From: CAVVKW01 sp963749035
GTDB lineage: Bacteria > Verrucomicrobiota > Verrucomicrobiia > Chthoniobacterales > JAATET01
DNA length: 64,000 bases
Direction: 5' to 3'
NCBI GenBank assembly: GCA_963749035.1
Contig: CAVVKW010000004.1
Location: forward strand, 124,001 to 188,000
Positions within the stretch are counted from its first letter, which is position 1. Every line of letters starts with the position of its first letter. The position numbers were made by a program, and so were the translations under genes. This document shows, one piece after another, positions 50,124-58,797 of this stretch. The notes under the pieces were generated by a model, which did no database searches, was not told where the DNA came from, and saw only the letters and a program-made list of their open reading frames with translations.

Positions 50124-50678
50124 ATGGCCGCAGAAAATTCCGGTAACTGGCAGCTTAAAAAATACGACGACGGCGAGATCTTCGGACCGGTTATTTTCGG
50201 CAAAGTGCTCGAATGGGCTGGAACGGCGCAGATCGCGCCGCAGGATATGCTGTCGGAAGATGGGTTGGTGTGGACGAAGGCGCCGATGATCCCGGCGTTG
50301 AAAATGGATTGGATCGTCAAGCTAGACGAGGGGCATTACTACGGACCGACGACGGTGGGGTCGCTGCTGGAGTTTTTGCAGAACGGGGAGATCACCGGTG
50401 AGACGACGGTGTTGGACTGTTGTTCGGGTGAGGAGAAGCCGTTCGGCGACTGCGCGTTTTTTCCACGGGAGGACGTGACGGCGGAAGATTTGATGGCGCG
50501 GGCACCTTCGAAGGGGATCATCCGCCTGAGTCTCCAGAAGCGGATTCGGGAGTTGGAAGTGAACCTGCTGGAGAAGCGGCGTCAAGTTGACCAGGCGGCG
50601 GACACGATTCATCAACTCGAAAATCGGGTGCGTGACCTGGAGGCTCGGCTGCGCGAGATCCAGGGGCTGGGGAGCTGA
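50124..50678 (+). CDS. Protein with two GYF-like domains and a C-terminal coiled coil
   Basis: A 184-residue protein with no signal or membrane segment. It has two GYF_2-like units: WQLKKYDDGEIFGPVIFGKV .. DGLVWTKA (about 9-53) and WIVKLDEGHYYGPTTVGSLL .. GEEKPFGD (about 63-108), each with the W...GPV/GPT pattern. After a linker comes a coiled coil (about 133-178, QKRIRELEVNLLEKRRQVDQ ..). GYF domains bind proline-rich peptides, so this may be an adaptor in the cytoplasm. It is divergent from the propeller gene. The gamma-glutamylcyclotransferase-like gene follows after 22 bases. Confidence 0.75.
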   Translation: MAAENSGNWQLKKYDDGEIFGPVIFGKVLEWAGTAQIAPQDMLSEDGLVWTKAPMIPALKMDWIVKLDEGHYYGPTTVGSLLEFLQNGEITGETTVLDCCSGEEKPFGDCAFFPREDVTAEDLMARAPSKGIIRLSLQKRIRELEVNLLEKRRQVDQAADTIHQLENRVRDLEARLREIQGLGS

Positions 50679-50700
50679 CCCGACGGAGGGGGGCGAAGAG

Positions 50701-51108
50701 GTGGTTTCGGCGGAGAGGGTATTCGTTTACGGCACGCTGCGGCGCGGAGATTGCCGAGATATCAACGTGGCTTACGACGGGGCGGTTTTTCTGCGAGCGG
50801 GCTGGGTGGGTGGGGCACTTTATGACCTGGGCGAATACCCGGGATTGAGATTGGACGCGGACACCGGTCGGGTGGTGGGGGAGATTTACGACGTTCCGCC
50901 GGCGACGTTGGCGGAGTTGGACGAGTTGGAGGGGTATGATCCGGCGCGGGTGGACGCGAGCGAATACGTGAGAAAGCGAACGTTGGTCCGAGGCGAGAGC
51001 GGGGAAGTGGACGAGTGCTGGGTGTACGAGATTGCCGAGCGGTCGGCGGCGGGGCGGCGGCGGATTGCCGGAGGCGATTGGCTGTTGGATCTCGGAAGTC
51101 GCGGCTGA
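50701..51108 (+). CDS. Gamma-glutamylcyclotransferase-like (GGCT/AIG2 fold) protein
   Basis: A 135-residue protein with the cyclotransferase fold: VFVYGTLRRGDCRDINVAYD (YGTLR substrate loop), GWVGGALYDLGEYPGLRLDA, VVGEIYDVPPATLAELDELE with the catalytic-type Glu in LDELEGYD, and VDECWVYEI. Relatives release 5-oxoproline from gamma-glutamyl amines or peptides. The GTG start follows GGCGAAGAG; the frame extends upstream over the GYF-type gene and is not used. Substrate unknown. Confidence 0.85.
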   Translation: MVSAERVFVYGTLRRGDCRDINVAYDGAVFLRAGWVGGALYDLGEYPGLRLDADTGRVVGEIYDVPPATLAELDELEGYDPARVDASEYVRKRTLVRGESGEVDECWVYEIAERSAAGRRRIAGGDWLLDLGSRG

Positions 51109-51251
51109 GTGGGGTCTGACGGGACTTCGCGAGCGGGCCGGTCCAAGCGGAGGGTGTCGACATCGTGACGGGGCGGAAGCAGGTAGGGCTTGCCAACGTG
51201 GGGTGGGTCGCTTTTTCTCGACGTTCCGAAATCAGCTACTTTTGCAAATTT

Positions 51252-53237
51252 ATGAGCCTAGACTTTGATTCCCTGACCCTTGCCTGCCGTGACGCCCGTG
51301 GACTGGCGATCGATGCCGTTCACAAATGCTCTTCGGGGCACCTTGGACTGCCGCTCGGCGCGACGGAGATCGGGGCCGCGCTCTACGGTCACTCGCTGCG
51401 TCACGATCCAACGGATCCGAGTTGGCTGAACCGAGACCGATTCATCCTGTCGGCGGGTCACGGGAGCATGTTCCTTTACAGTTGGCTGCACCTGTCGGGA
51501 TACGACGTGAGTCGCGACGATCTGAAGGCGTTTCGGCAATTGCACAGCAACACTCCGGGGCATCCCGAACACTTTGAGACGTCGGGCGTGGAGGCGACCA
51601 CGGGTCCACTGGGACAGGGTGTTGCGAATGCAGTCGGATACGCGGTCTCGGCGAAGCTAAGCGAGGCGAAGTTCAACACGGCGGAGCACGCGATCTTCGA
51701 TCATCACGTCGTCTGTCTGGCGGGCGACGGCTGCTTGCAAGAAGGTGTGGCTCAGGAGGCGTCGGCTTTGGCTGCTCACCTCGATCTCGATAACCTGATT
51801 CTTTTTTACGACGCGAACAACGTGACGTTGGACGCGATGGGACCGGTCTCCCAGAGCGAAGACACGGGAATGCGCTACCGCGCTTACGGGTGGGACGTTC
51901 ACGAGATCGACGGTCAGAATTTGACGGAAGTCGTCGAGACGTTCGAGAAGGCGAAGGCCGCAACGTCGGGCAAACCGCAGTTCATCATCGCGAAGACTTT
52001 GATTGGAAAGAGCATTCCCGAGGTGGAGGGGACTCAGAAGGCGCACGGCGAAGGTGGGGCGAAATACGCCGAGGAAGCTCGCGCCGGATTGGGGTTGCCG
52101 GAAGAGACGTTCTTCGTGGCGCCGGAGACGGAGAAATATTTTGCGAGCCATCGTGAGAAGTTGAAGTCGGCACGCGCCGAGTGGGACGAGCGGTTCGCGG
52201 CCTGGGAGAAGGGCAATGCCGATCTGGCCAAGGAGCTCGCCGACGCGCGGGCGAACAAAGTGCCGAATCTCTTGGACGTCATTCCCGAGTTCGACCCGGA
52301 GGAGAAAATGGCGACTCGCAAGGCGGGTGGTGCGGTGTTGCAGCCGATTGCGAAGGCGATGCCGCTGCTCATCAGTGGGAGTGCGGATCTGCACGGATCG
52401 ACGAACAACTACATCAAGGAGGCGGGGAACTTCGACGCGCAGAATCGGAGCGGCCGCAACTTTCACTTCGGTATTCGTGAGCACGCGATGTGCGGACTTT
52501 TGAACGGTATCGCTTACGACGGCATCTTTCGTCCGAGCGGCGCGACGTTCCTGGTGTTTAGTGATTACGCCCGCGGATCGATCCGTCTGGCGGCGCTTTC
52601 GAAGCTGCCGGTGGTTTACATCTTCACCCACGACTCGGTCGGAGTCGGTGAGGATGGGCCGACGCATGAGCCGGTCGAGACCGTGGCTTCGCTGCGCGCG
52701 ATTCCGAATTTGGACGTCGTTCGGCCGGGTGATCCCGAGGAGACGGCGGGTGCATTCGCGACCGCCTTCGAGCACACGGACGGGCCGACCATGCTGGTGC
52801 TGACGCGGCAAGCGATCCCGACGCTGAGTCAGATCCCGGTGGCAGATCGTCGCAAGGGTGTGGCGCTTGGCGCATACGTCGCGAAGCGGGAGTCGGGTGA
52901 ACTCGACACGATCCTTCTGGCTAGCGGCAGTGAGCTGCAGCACGTGATGAAAGCGGCTGAGTCGTTGGGTGACGGTGTGCGGGTCGTGTCGATGCCGTGC
53001 TTCGAGCGGTTTACGCGTCAGTCGGCGGAATATCAGGAAGAGGTGCTGCCGAGTGCGTGCCGCAAGCGAGTGAGTATCGAGGCGGGAGTGACTGATCCGT
53101 GGTTCCGCTTCGTGGGTCTGGACGGGAAAGCGTTGGGAATCGACCGCTTCGGCTTGAGTGCGCCGGGCGGGACGGTGATGAAAGAACTCGGGATCACGGC
53201 TGAGCACGTGGTGGAGGCCGTCCGGTCGCTCGGATAA
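51252..53237 (+). CDS. tkt: Transketolase
   Basis: Transketolase moves two-carbon units between sugar phosphates using thiamine diphosphate. The 661-residue protein has GHLGLPLGATEIGAALYGHS, GPLGQGVANAVGYA, the ThDP/Mg motif LAGDGCLQEGVAQEASALAA .. LILFYDANNVTLD, the pyrimidine domain SGSADLHGSTNNYIK, FHFGIREHAMCGLLNGIAYD, FLVFSDYARGSIRLAAL, DSVGVGEDGPTHEPVETVAS, and a C-terminal domain with ILLASGSELQ. ATG 51252 gives a usual N-terminus. A 143-base gap separates it from the preceding gene. Non-oxidative pentose phosphate metabolism with pgl at 19211. Confidence 0.97.
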   Translation: MSLDFDSLTLACRDARGLAIDAVHKCSSGHLGLPLGATEIGAALYGHSLRHDPTDPSWLNRDRFILSAGHGSMFLYSWLHLSGYDVSRDDLKAFRQLHSNTPGHPEHFETSGVEATTGPLGQGVANAVGYAVSAKLSEAKFNTAEHAIFDHHVVCLAGDGCLQEGVAQEASALAAHLDLDNLILFYDANNVTLDAMGPVSQSEDTGMRYRAYGWDVHEIDGQNLTEVVETFEKAKAATSGKPQFIIAKTLIGKSIPEVEGTQKAHGEGGAKYAEEARAGLGLPEETFFVAPETEKYFASHREKLKSARAEWDERFAAWEKGNADLAKELADARANKVPNLLDVIPEFDPEEKMATRKAGGAVLQPIAKAMPLLISGSADLHGSTNNYIKEAGNFDAQNRSGRNFHFGIREHAMCGLLNGIAYDGIFRPSGATFLVFSDYARGSIRLAALSKLPVVYIFTHDSVGVGEDGPTHEPVETVASLRAIPNLDVVRPGDPEETAGAFATAFEHTDGPTMLVLTRQAIPTLSQIPVADRRKGVALGAYVAKRESGELDTILLASGSELQHVMKAAESLGDGVRVVSMPCFERFTRQSAEYQEEVLPSACRKRVSIEAGVTDPWFRFVGLDGKALGIDRFGLSAPGGTVMKELGITAEHVVEAVRSLG

Positions 53238-53388
53238 GATCATCGGTAGTTTACGGATGCCGTGGCCGCGTCCGCGCGGAACGCTGGCTTCGCTGTGATG
53301 CGAGATCAGTGCCTGGCGCGAGGGACTGCGGGTGTTATGACGCGGCGGTTGGTTGTATTTGGGATGTGGTGTGCGTTGCTGAAGGCTT

Positions 53389-54120
53389 ATGTCGTTGCAG
53401 AAATTTGATCCGGATTTAATTCACCGGAAGGCAGAGGAATTTGAGTCCGCCGAGCTGGTGGACATCCTGCGGTGGACGTGGGAGACATACGGTGACCGTG
53501 CGGCGATCGGGACGAGCTTTCAGGGAGCGGGGTTGGTCGTCATGCACCTCGCGTATGAGAATGGATTTCGATTTCCGGCGTTCACGATCGATACCGGCCT
53601 CTTGTTTCCGGAGACGTTGGAGCTGAAAGCGCGCCTGGAAGAGAGATTTGGCACGAAGATCAAGTCGCTGCATCCGGAGCAGACGGTCGAGGAGCAGGCG
53701 GCTGAGCACGGACCGGAACTCTGGAATCGGCATCCGGATCTGTGCTGCACGATGCGGAAAGTGGTGCCGCTGCAGAACAAGCTGGCCCAGCTCGACGGCT
53801 GGATCACGGGGTTGCGAAGGCAGCAGTCTGACGAGCGGGAGAAAACGAAAATTTTGGAGCTCTACAAGTTCGACGTGCTGCGTGACCGGCGGATTCTCAA
53901 GATCAACCCGATGTGCAATTGGTCGCGGGAGGCGGTGCACGCTCACCTGGCTCGGCACGAGATTCCGACCAATCCGTTGTTGGAGCGGGGGTATCGTAGT
54001 ATCGGCTGCGTGCCGTGCACGCGACCGGTATCGGAAGGGCAGAACGAGCGCGCTGGGCGGTGGACGGGATTCGACAAGGCGGAGTGTGGAATTCACACGT
54101 TCCTCGGAGACAACATCTGA
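53389..54120 (+). CDS. cysH: Assimilatory APS (adenylyl-sulfate) reductase of the CysH family
   Basis: CysH enzymes reduce APS or PAPS to sulfite for cysteine synthesis. In this 243-residue protein the cysteines CC (119-120) and CVPC (207-210) are all present; these four ligate a [4Fe-4S] cluster and mark APS-using enzymes rather than the cluster-free PAPS enzymes. GTSFQGAGLVVMHLA is the PP-loop-like site, TGLRRQQSDER the substrate-binding block, and ECGIHTF carries the catalytic Cys. The sulfate-activation genes are not adjacent. The preceding 150-base gap shows no gene and no clear promoter. Confidence 0.93.
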   Translation: MSLQKFDPDLIHRKAEEFESAELVDILRWTWETYGDRAAIGTSFQGAGLVVMHLAYENGFRFPAFTIDTGLLFPETLELKARLEERFGTKIKSLHPEQTVEEQAAEHGPELWNRHPDLCCTMRKVVPLQNKLAQLDGWITGLRRQQSDEREKTKILELYKFDVLRDRRILKINPMCNWSREAVHAHLARHEIPTNPLLERGYRSIGCVPCTRPVSEGQNERAGRWTGFDKAECGIHTFLGDNI

Positions 54121-54151
54121 CGGAAGGGGGGTCCCCGGGCGGGGAGGCTGG

Positions 54152-54586
54152 TCACGCTGCGGGTTGCAGCTTCGCTCCGTGGGTGATGAGGTTGTCGAGA
54201 AGATCGGTCTTTTTCCCGCGCAGGAAGGCGATGAGTTCGGCGCGGGCAGTTTCCGCCGCGATGCCGTTTTCCCGAAGCTGGGTGAGAAGTTTGTCGAACA
54301 TCATTCGACGCCGTGCTCCGGCGGGAGAGTTGTCGCGACGGTCTCCGCAGAACGTGGCGATGGTGGAGCCGCAGGAGCAATTTCGATACATCGCGACCTG
54401 CTGCATCGGCTCGCCGGTGTCGTATCCCATGAGCCCGGTGCCACCGCCAGCGACGGGATTCGTGCCGTCGACAAATGCATCCAAGTCCTGAAAGACGCGA
54501 CCGCAGCGCGGACACGTCTTCGGGTATTCCGTCTCGAGCATGGCCAGGAGGCCCTCGTAAATCGAGTTGTCGGGTGTGTCTGACAT
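54152..54586 (-). CDS. Small zinc-ribbon-like protein of unknown function
   Basis: A 144-residue protein with CPRCGRVF (about 24-31) and CSCGSTIATFCGDRRD (about 69-84), a probable Cys4-type zinc site, a Gly-rich middle (NPVAGGGTGLMGYDTGEP) and a helical C-terminus (MMFDKLLTQLRENGIAAETA). I do not recognise the family. Start is the ATG giving MSDTPDNSIYEG; a longer frame adds twelve unmatched residues. Convergent with cysH and divergent from the kinase gene. Confidence 0.7.
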   Translation of the reverse strand: MSDTPDNSIYEGLLAMLETEYPKTCPRCGRVFQDLDAFVDGTNPVAGGGTGLMGYDTGEPMQQVAMYRNCSCGSTIATFCGDRRDNSPAGARRRMMFDKLLTQLRENGIAAETARAELIAFLRGKKTDLLDNLITHGAKLQPAA

Positions 54587-54689
54587 TGGGTGCACGCGGA
54601 GACCGCCGCATGTGTGGCGCAACTTACAGCTTGCTTTCGCGAATCAAAGTTGATTTTGCGAGCTGGCGACGTTTGTCTCGTGTTTACCC

Positions 54690-55826
54690 GTGGCCGCGAT
54701 TTCAAATTTTCCTCTCGAGTCACAGAAGATGGAGACCATCGGGCGTCTGGCGACGTCGGTGATTCATGACCTGAACAATCTGCTGACGTTGGTGCAACTG
54801 AACGCGGCGCTGCTCGAGCAGGGCGGGGTTTCGGAGAGCGAGGTGAGGGACATCGCGGAACGAATCGGCCAGGCCTGTAACCGGTCCTCGGATTTGACGC
54901 GCAAGGTGCTGGATCTCGCGAGGCGAAAAGACCGCGTGCGGCGGCCCTTCGACGTTGGCAGCTTGGTGCGGAAGCACACTGACTTGCTGGAGACGTTCGT
55001 CGCGAATCGAGCCGACCTCTCGGTTAAGATTCACGGAGGCGACCTTTGGTCGATGGGTGATCCTGGCGAAATCGAGCAGGCGGTGTTGAACCTGATTTTG
55101 AACGCGGCGGATTCGATGGAAGGGCGCGGACGGGTGCAGGTGGAATGTCGGGGAGTCGAGGGGGAAGGACTTGGGTCGGTGGAGATCACGGTATCTGACG
55201 ATGGAAGTGGAATCCCTGCGGATATCCGGGAGAGGATTTTTGATCCGCTGTTTACGACGAAGGCGGTCGGCGTCGGGACGGGCATGGGTTTGTTCACGGT
55301 GCGGCAGGTCGTCGAGCGGCACGGGGGAGTGATCGAAGTCGACAGCGTGGTGGGACGGGGAAGCCGCTTCACCGTTCGGCTCCCGAGGGTATCCGGAGAG
55401 AGTGAAATCGACGTGACGAGTGCGGTCGGGCAGGCGGAGGCCGGGGGGCGGCAGCTGCTGCTGCTGGTGGAGGACGATCCGGGAATCCGCGAGCTCACGC
55501 GACGGATCTTGATTGGATCTGGGTTGCGGGTGGTCGATGCGGGTGACGGAGAAACTGCTTTGGCGGTGTGGGAACGGCACCGCGCGGAAATCAAGCTGCT
55601 GCTGACAGATATCGTGTTGCCCGGAGAATTGTCGGGGCGCGACGTGGCGGTGAGGGTCCAGCAGGACGAGGTGGATCTCCCCGTGATTTACATCAGCGGC
55701 TTCTCGGACGCCGGCGATGATTTTCCCTATCTGACCGCCGGGAACTTCCTTCGAAAACCCTTCAGTCCGATGGACCTGAAGCGAATTGTCGATGGTGCGC
55801 TGAGTCGTCCGCTGAAAGCTGGGTGA
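54690..55826 (+). CDS. Hybrid histidine kinase without sensor domain
   Basis: A 378-residue cytoplasmic protein. Residues 10-75 are a DHp domain with the phospho-acceptor in SVIHDLNNLLTLVQL (His 26); 95-235 an HATPase with ILNAADSMEGRG, SDDGSGIPADIRERIFDPLF, GVGTGMGLFTVRQVVERHGG; 253-372 a receiver with LLLVEDDPGIRELTRRIL, acceptor Asp in LLLTDIVLPGELSG and Lys in NFLRKPFSP. No PAS, GAF or membrane part precedes: the frame is closed 39 bases upstream of the GTG. It must get its signal from a partner. A single receiver is encoded just downstream on the other strand. Confidence 0.9.
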   Translation: MAAISNFPLESQKMETIGRLATSVIHDLNNLLTLVQLNAALLEQGGVSESEVRDIAERIGQACNRSSDLTRKVLDLARRKDRVRRPFDVGSLVRKHTDLLETFVANRADLSVKIHGGDLWSMGDPGEIEQAVLNLILNAADSMEGRGRVQVECRGVEGEGLGSVEITVSDDGSGIPADIRERIFDPLFTTKAVGVGTGMGLFTVRQVVERHGGVIEVDSVVGRGSRFTVRLPRVSGESEIDVTSAVGQAEAGGRQLLLLVEDDPGIRELTRRILIGSGLRVVDAGDGETALAVWERHRAEIKLLLTDIVLPGELSGRDVAVRVQQDEVDLPVIYISGFSDAGDDFPYLTAGNFLRKPFSPMDLKRIVDGALSRPLKAG

Positions 55827-55890
55827 GCGTCTCGCCGGGTGTCGCGCGGAAAAGCGGACGGGCGGACGGGCGGATTTATGAGGGGGAGTG

Positions 55891-56277
55891 TCAGGCGTTG
55901 GCGGTTGCCTTGGCCTTCGCTTCGTTGAGCGCGGTTTGCAGATCCTGAATGCTGAGAGGTTTCTCGAGGACTTTGATGACGTCGAGTTCGGCGGCGCGTT
56001 TCGAATCGATCATGTTCGGCCAACCGCTGAAGAGGATAACGGGGATGTCGATGTCGGCGGCTCGCAATTCGGCGGTCACGGTCAGGCCGTTGCGCGTCGA
56101 GTGAGGGTTTCCGTCGAGAGCGTAGTCGATGAGGAGAACGGAAACGTTCTCGCTGATTACTTTGGACGTGAGGTCGTCGGTGGAGGTGGTGTGGATGGCC
56201 TCCCAGCCACTTTGTTCAGCAATTCGGCTGATGATTTCTCCAACGGGGCCTTGGTCGTCAGCGACGAGAAGTTTCAT
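55891..56277 (-). CDS. Single-domain response regulator (receiver)
   Basis: A 128-residue CheY-like receiver: MKLLVADDQGPVGEIISRIA with the acidic pair, acceptor Asp in VLLIDYALDGNPH, conserved Ser/Thr in PVILFSGWPN and Lys in VIKVLEKPLSIQDLQ. No output domain. Convergent with the hybrid kinase gene, so the two form a plausible phosphorelay pair. The ATG is at 56277; the frame upstream is without likeness. Confidence 0.88.
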   Translation of the reverse strand: MKLLVADDQGPVGEIISRIAEQSGWEAIHTTSTDDLTSKVISENVSVLLIDYALDGNPHSTRNGLTVTAELRAADIDIPVILFSGWPNMIDSKRAAELDVIKVLEKPLSIQDLQTALNEAKAKATANA

Positions 56278-56353
56278 AGTAGCACTACGATCTGCCCGAA
56301 TGCGGGGGATGCCGCAAGGAAATCCGGTCGGCGTCTTGCGTGGGGCGGAGGGC

Positions 56354-56791
56354 TCAGGAGCCTTCGCCTGCGGCTCGATTGGGGGCTGGTGTCTCGGAAA
56401 AATGGAGGGCCAGCCAGACGGCATCCTGGGAGGTGGCGGCGACGCGGTGTCGGCAATTTGCAGGTATGACGAGCGCGTCACCGCTCTTCAACGCAAGGAA
56501 TTTGGCGTGCGGAAATTCCAAGGTCGCGGTGCCGCGGAGGAGGGCGACCCACTCGTCGCGAGGTTGGTCATACCAAAAATCCGGCGGACTGGCTTCGCCG
56601 CGGGAAACGATGCGTTCGAGGGTGAAGCGACCGCCGGTGTGGAGCGAGAAAATCTCTTCGCCGGGGCGGTCGGGAGTTTGCAAGAGGTTGGTGACGGTGG
56701 GAAGCACGGGCGGTGAGTGTGCCGGGGATGGGGCGTTGCTTTGAAGCGCGAAATCGACCGGTGGCTTGCGGTCGGGGCGAGGCGGGTCCAT
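56354..56791 (-). CDS. Cupin-fold protein
   Basis: A 145-residue protein with a Pro-rich N-terminus and one cupin domain: GGRFTLERIVSRGEASPPDF, WYDQPRDEWVALLRGTATLE, LALKSGDALVIPANCRHRVA, WLALHFSE. Metal ligands of motif 1 are partly kept (His replaced by the DEW context); motif 2 has PANCRHR with His. A family of similar stand-alone cupins (phosphoribosylaminoimidazole carboxylase-type annotation is common) has no fixed role. It is divergent from mqnE with only 11 bases between starts. Confidence 0.8.
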   Translation of the reverse strand: MDPPRPDRKPPVDFALQSNAPSPAHSPPVLPTVTNLLQTPDRPGEEIFSLHTGGRFTLERIVSRGEASPPDFWYDQPRDEWVALLRGTATLEFPHAKFLALKSGDALVIPANCRHRVAATSQDAVWLALHFSETPAPNRAAGEGS

Positions 56792-56802
56792 AAGTAAAAC
56801 TA

Positions 56803-57918
56803 ATGAACCGACGAATTTTGGCGACCGAGCTTCACCGGATCTTGGACAAGGTGGAGGCTGGGGCTCGCATCTCGGACGAGGATGCGATCGTGCTTTACGG
56901 ATCGCCGGATCTCAACGGGGTGGGGGCCATCGCGAACGTGGTGAGGGAGCGATTGAACGGCAACGTCGCGACCTACATTCACAACCGCTACATTAACTAT
57001 TCGAACGTCTGCATTCTCTCGTGTCAGTTCTGTGCGTTTGGCGCGAAGAAGCGGGAGGACCACGCGTTCGAGCAGTCGATTCCGGAGATCCTGGCAACGG
57101 TGAAGGCCGGACTGGAGGAGGGGATCACCGAGATCCACATGGTGGGCGGACTGCATCCGAGTTTGCCGGGTGATTGGTATCTCGAGCTGCTGCGTAGCCT
57201 GAAGGAGCTCGATCCGGGGCTTTGCGTGAAGGCATTCACGGCGGTCGAGATGCGACATTTGGCTTATCGGGTTTTCAAAAAACCGCTTCGTGCGACGATG
57301 GAGATGCTGATCGATGCCGGGCTGGGCGCGATCACCGGGGGCGGGGCAGAAATTTTCGATCAGGAGGTGCGGGACAAAATTTGTCGCGGTAAGGAGACGG
57401 CCGACGAGTGGGTCGAGGTGCACCGGACGTGGCACGAACTCGGGCAGAAGAGCACTTGCACGATGCTTTACGGACACATTGAGACGACGCAACACCGGGT
57501 CGATCACCTGCGACGGTTACGTGAACTTCAGGACAAAACGGGCGGTTTCACGGGCTTCGTTCCGTTCGCTTTCGAGCCGGACGGGGCACGGCCATCATTG
57601 CGCGAGATCCCGCACGCGACGGGGGTGGAGGAACTGCGGAATCTGGCGGTGAGTCGGATTTACCTGGATAACATTCCGCACGTGACGGCGTATTGGATCA
57701 GCCTGGGGCTGCCGCTGGCGCAGGTGTCGCTCAATTACGGCGTCGACGATCTGCACGGGACGATCATCGAAGAGAAAATCTTTCACATGGCCGGGGCCAC
57801 GACGCCGCAGCAGCAGACGATGATGGCGTTGGAGAAGGCGATTCGCGAAGCCGGGAGGGATCCGATGCAGCGAGACACTTACTACCGGCGGATCGAGCCG
57901 GAGATGGTGGCGGCGTAG
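56803..57918 (+). CDS. mqnE: Aminodeoxyfutalosine synthase (radical SAM)
   Basis: MqnE joins the carboxyvinyl product of MqnA to SAM-derived adenosine, giving aminofutalosine in the alternative menaquinone route. The 371-residue protein has the cluster motif NVCILSCQFCAFGAKK (CxxxCxxC), YIHNRYINYSN before it, and the MqnE-type block EIHMVGGLHPSLPGDWYLEL; MLYGHIETTQHRVDHLRRLR and GFVPFAFEPDGARP follow. Compared with MqnC, the HMVGGLHP block favours MqnE. mqnA follows 12 bases later. Confidence 0.93.
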   Translation: MNRRILATELHRILDKVEAGARISDEDAIVLYGSPDLNGVGAIANVVRERLNGNVATYIHNRYINYSNVCILSCQFCAFGAKKREDHAFEQSIPEILATVKAGLEEGITEIHMVGGLHPSLPGDWYLELLRSLKELDPGLCVKAFTAVEMRHLAYRVFKKPLRATMEMLIDAGLGAITGGGAEIFDQEVRDKICRGKETADEWVEVHRTWHELGQKSTCTMLYGHIETTQHRVDHLRRLRELQDKTGGFTGFVPFAFEPDGARPSLREIPHATGVEELRNLAVSRIYLDNIPHVTAYWISLGLPLAQVSLNYGVDDLHGTIIEEKIFHMAGATTPQQQTMMALEKAIREAGRDPMQRDTYYRRIEPEMVAA

Positions 57919-57930
57919 CGATATCTGATT

Positions 57931-58698
57931 TTGGAATTCGGATGGAGTGGGCCCGCTTGGCGGGTGGGGTCGGTGCCGTATCTCAACGCGCGACCCTTGT
58001 TCGAGACGCTCGATGGCGTCGAGCTCGAGGTGCCATCGATTTTGAGCGCTCGATTTGCGGCGGGGGAATTCGACGCGGCGCTGATCCCGATCTTCGCGGT
58101 GCTGGAGCGGGGGGGCGGGCCGGTGGTCGACGACGTGGCCATCGCTTGCGACGGGGCGGTCCACAGTGTTTTCCTGGCGTATCGCGGCGAGCTGAAGGAC
58201 GTGCGGTCGGTGGCGATGGACCCGGCTTCGCGGACTTCGGTGAATCTCCTGCGTTGTTTGCTGCGGGGATTTCGCGGAATCGATTTTTCGGAGAGTTCGG
58301 CCGTGGAGGACGCAGATCAGGCGAGATTGCTGATCGGCGATCCCGCGATGGCCTTTCGCGAAGCGGCGGGATCGGACTGGAACTTTTTCGATCTGGGTGA
58401 GGAATGGCGGCGGCAAACGGGATTGCCATTCGTATTTGCCTGTTGGGCGATTCGCCACGATCGGACGGGGGATCAGGCGTTGGCGGACGCGTTGCGCTCG
58501 GCGAAACGAGCCGGTTTGGCGCGGCTGGACGTGATCGCGGGGACGCAGGCGGACCCGGAGTTCGCGCGGCACTACCTGACGGAGTCGATTCGGTTCGATT
58601 TCGGCGAGCGTGAGAAGGAGTCGGTGGGTGTCTTTGTTGCAAAATGCCGCGAGCTTGGGCTGCTGAAGTCGGGCGATCGGGGAATCCAATACTTGTAG
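57931..58698 (+). CDS. mqnA: Chorismate dehydratase
   Basis: MqnA dehydrates chorismate to 3-[(1-carboxyvinyl)oxy]benzoate, entry of the futalosine menaquinone pathway. The 255-residue protein of the periplasmic-binding-like fold has VGSVPYLNARPLFETL, FAAGEFDAALIPIFAVLERG, VHSVFLAYRGELKDVRSVAM, DPASRTSVNLLRCLL and LLIGDPAMAFREAAGSDWNF. The only start before the conserved VGSVPYLN is TTG 57931, which lies in a degenerate 7-base repeat-like stretch (TTTTGGAATTCGGA). The substrate comes from aroC, encoded next. Confidence 0.93.
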   Translation: MEFGWSGPAWRVGSVPYLNARPLFETLDGVELEVPSILSARFAAGEFDAALIPIFAVLERGGGPVVDDVAIACDGAVHSVFLAYRGELKDVRSVAMDPASRTSVNLLRCLLRGFRGIDFSESSAVEDADQARLLIGDPAMAFREAAGSDWNFFDLGEEWRRQTGLPFVFACWAIRHDRTGDQALADALRSAKRAGLARLDVIAGTQADPEFARHYLTESIRFDFGEREKESVGVFVAKCRELGLLKSGDRGIQYL

Positions 58699-58797
58699 TG
58701 CTGCGCGATCGAATTCGGACCGGGGAGGAGCGGTCTTCGTTGCGTTGGGGTGATGGGGTGACATTCGGCGGCGGTTCGCCTATGGATTCTCGCGCTT

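Noticed and set aside
51657..53243. Long open frame (528 codons) on the minus strand across tkt
   Set aside because: Arg/His-rich shadow of transketolase codons; no family blocks, while the plus strand carries all transketolase motifs.
56354..56791. Cupin gene considered as a ChrR-like anti-sigma partner of the ECF factor
   Set aside because: It lacks the N-terminal zinc-binding anti-sigma domain of ChrR and lies 12 kb away beside mqnE.
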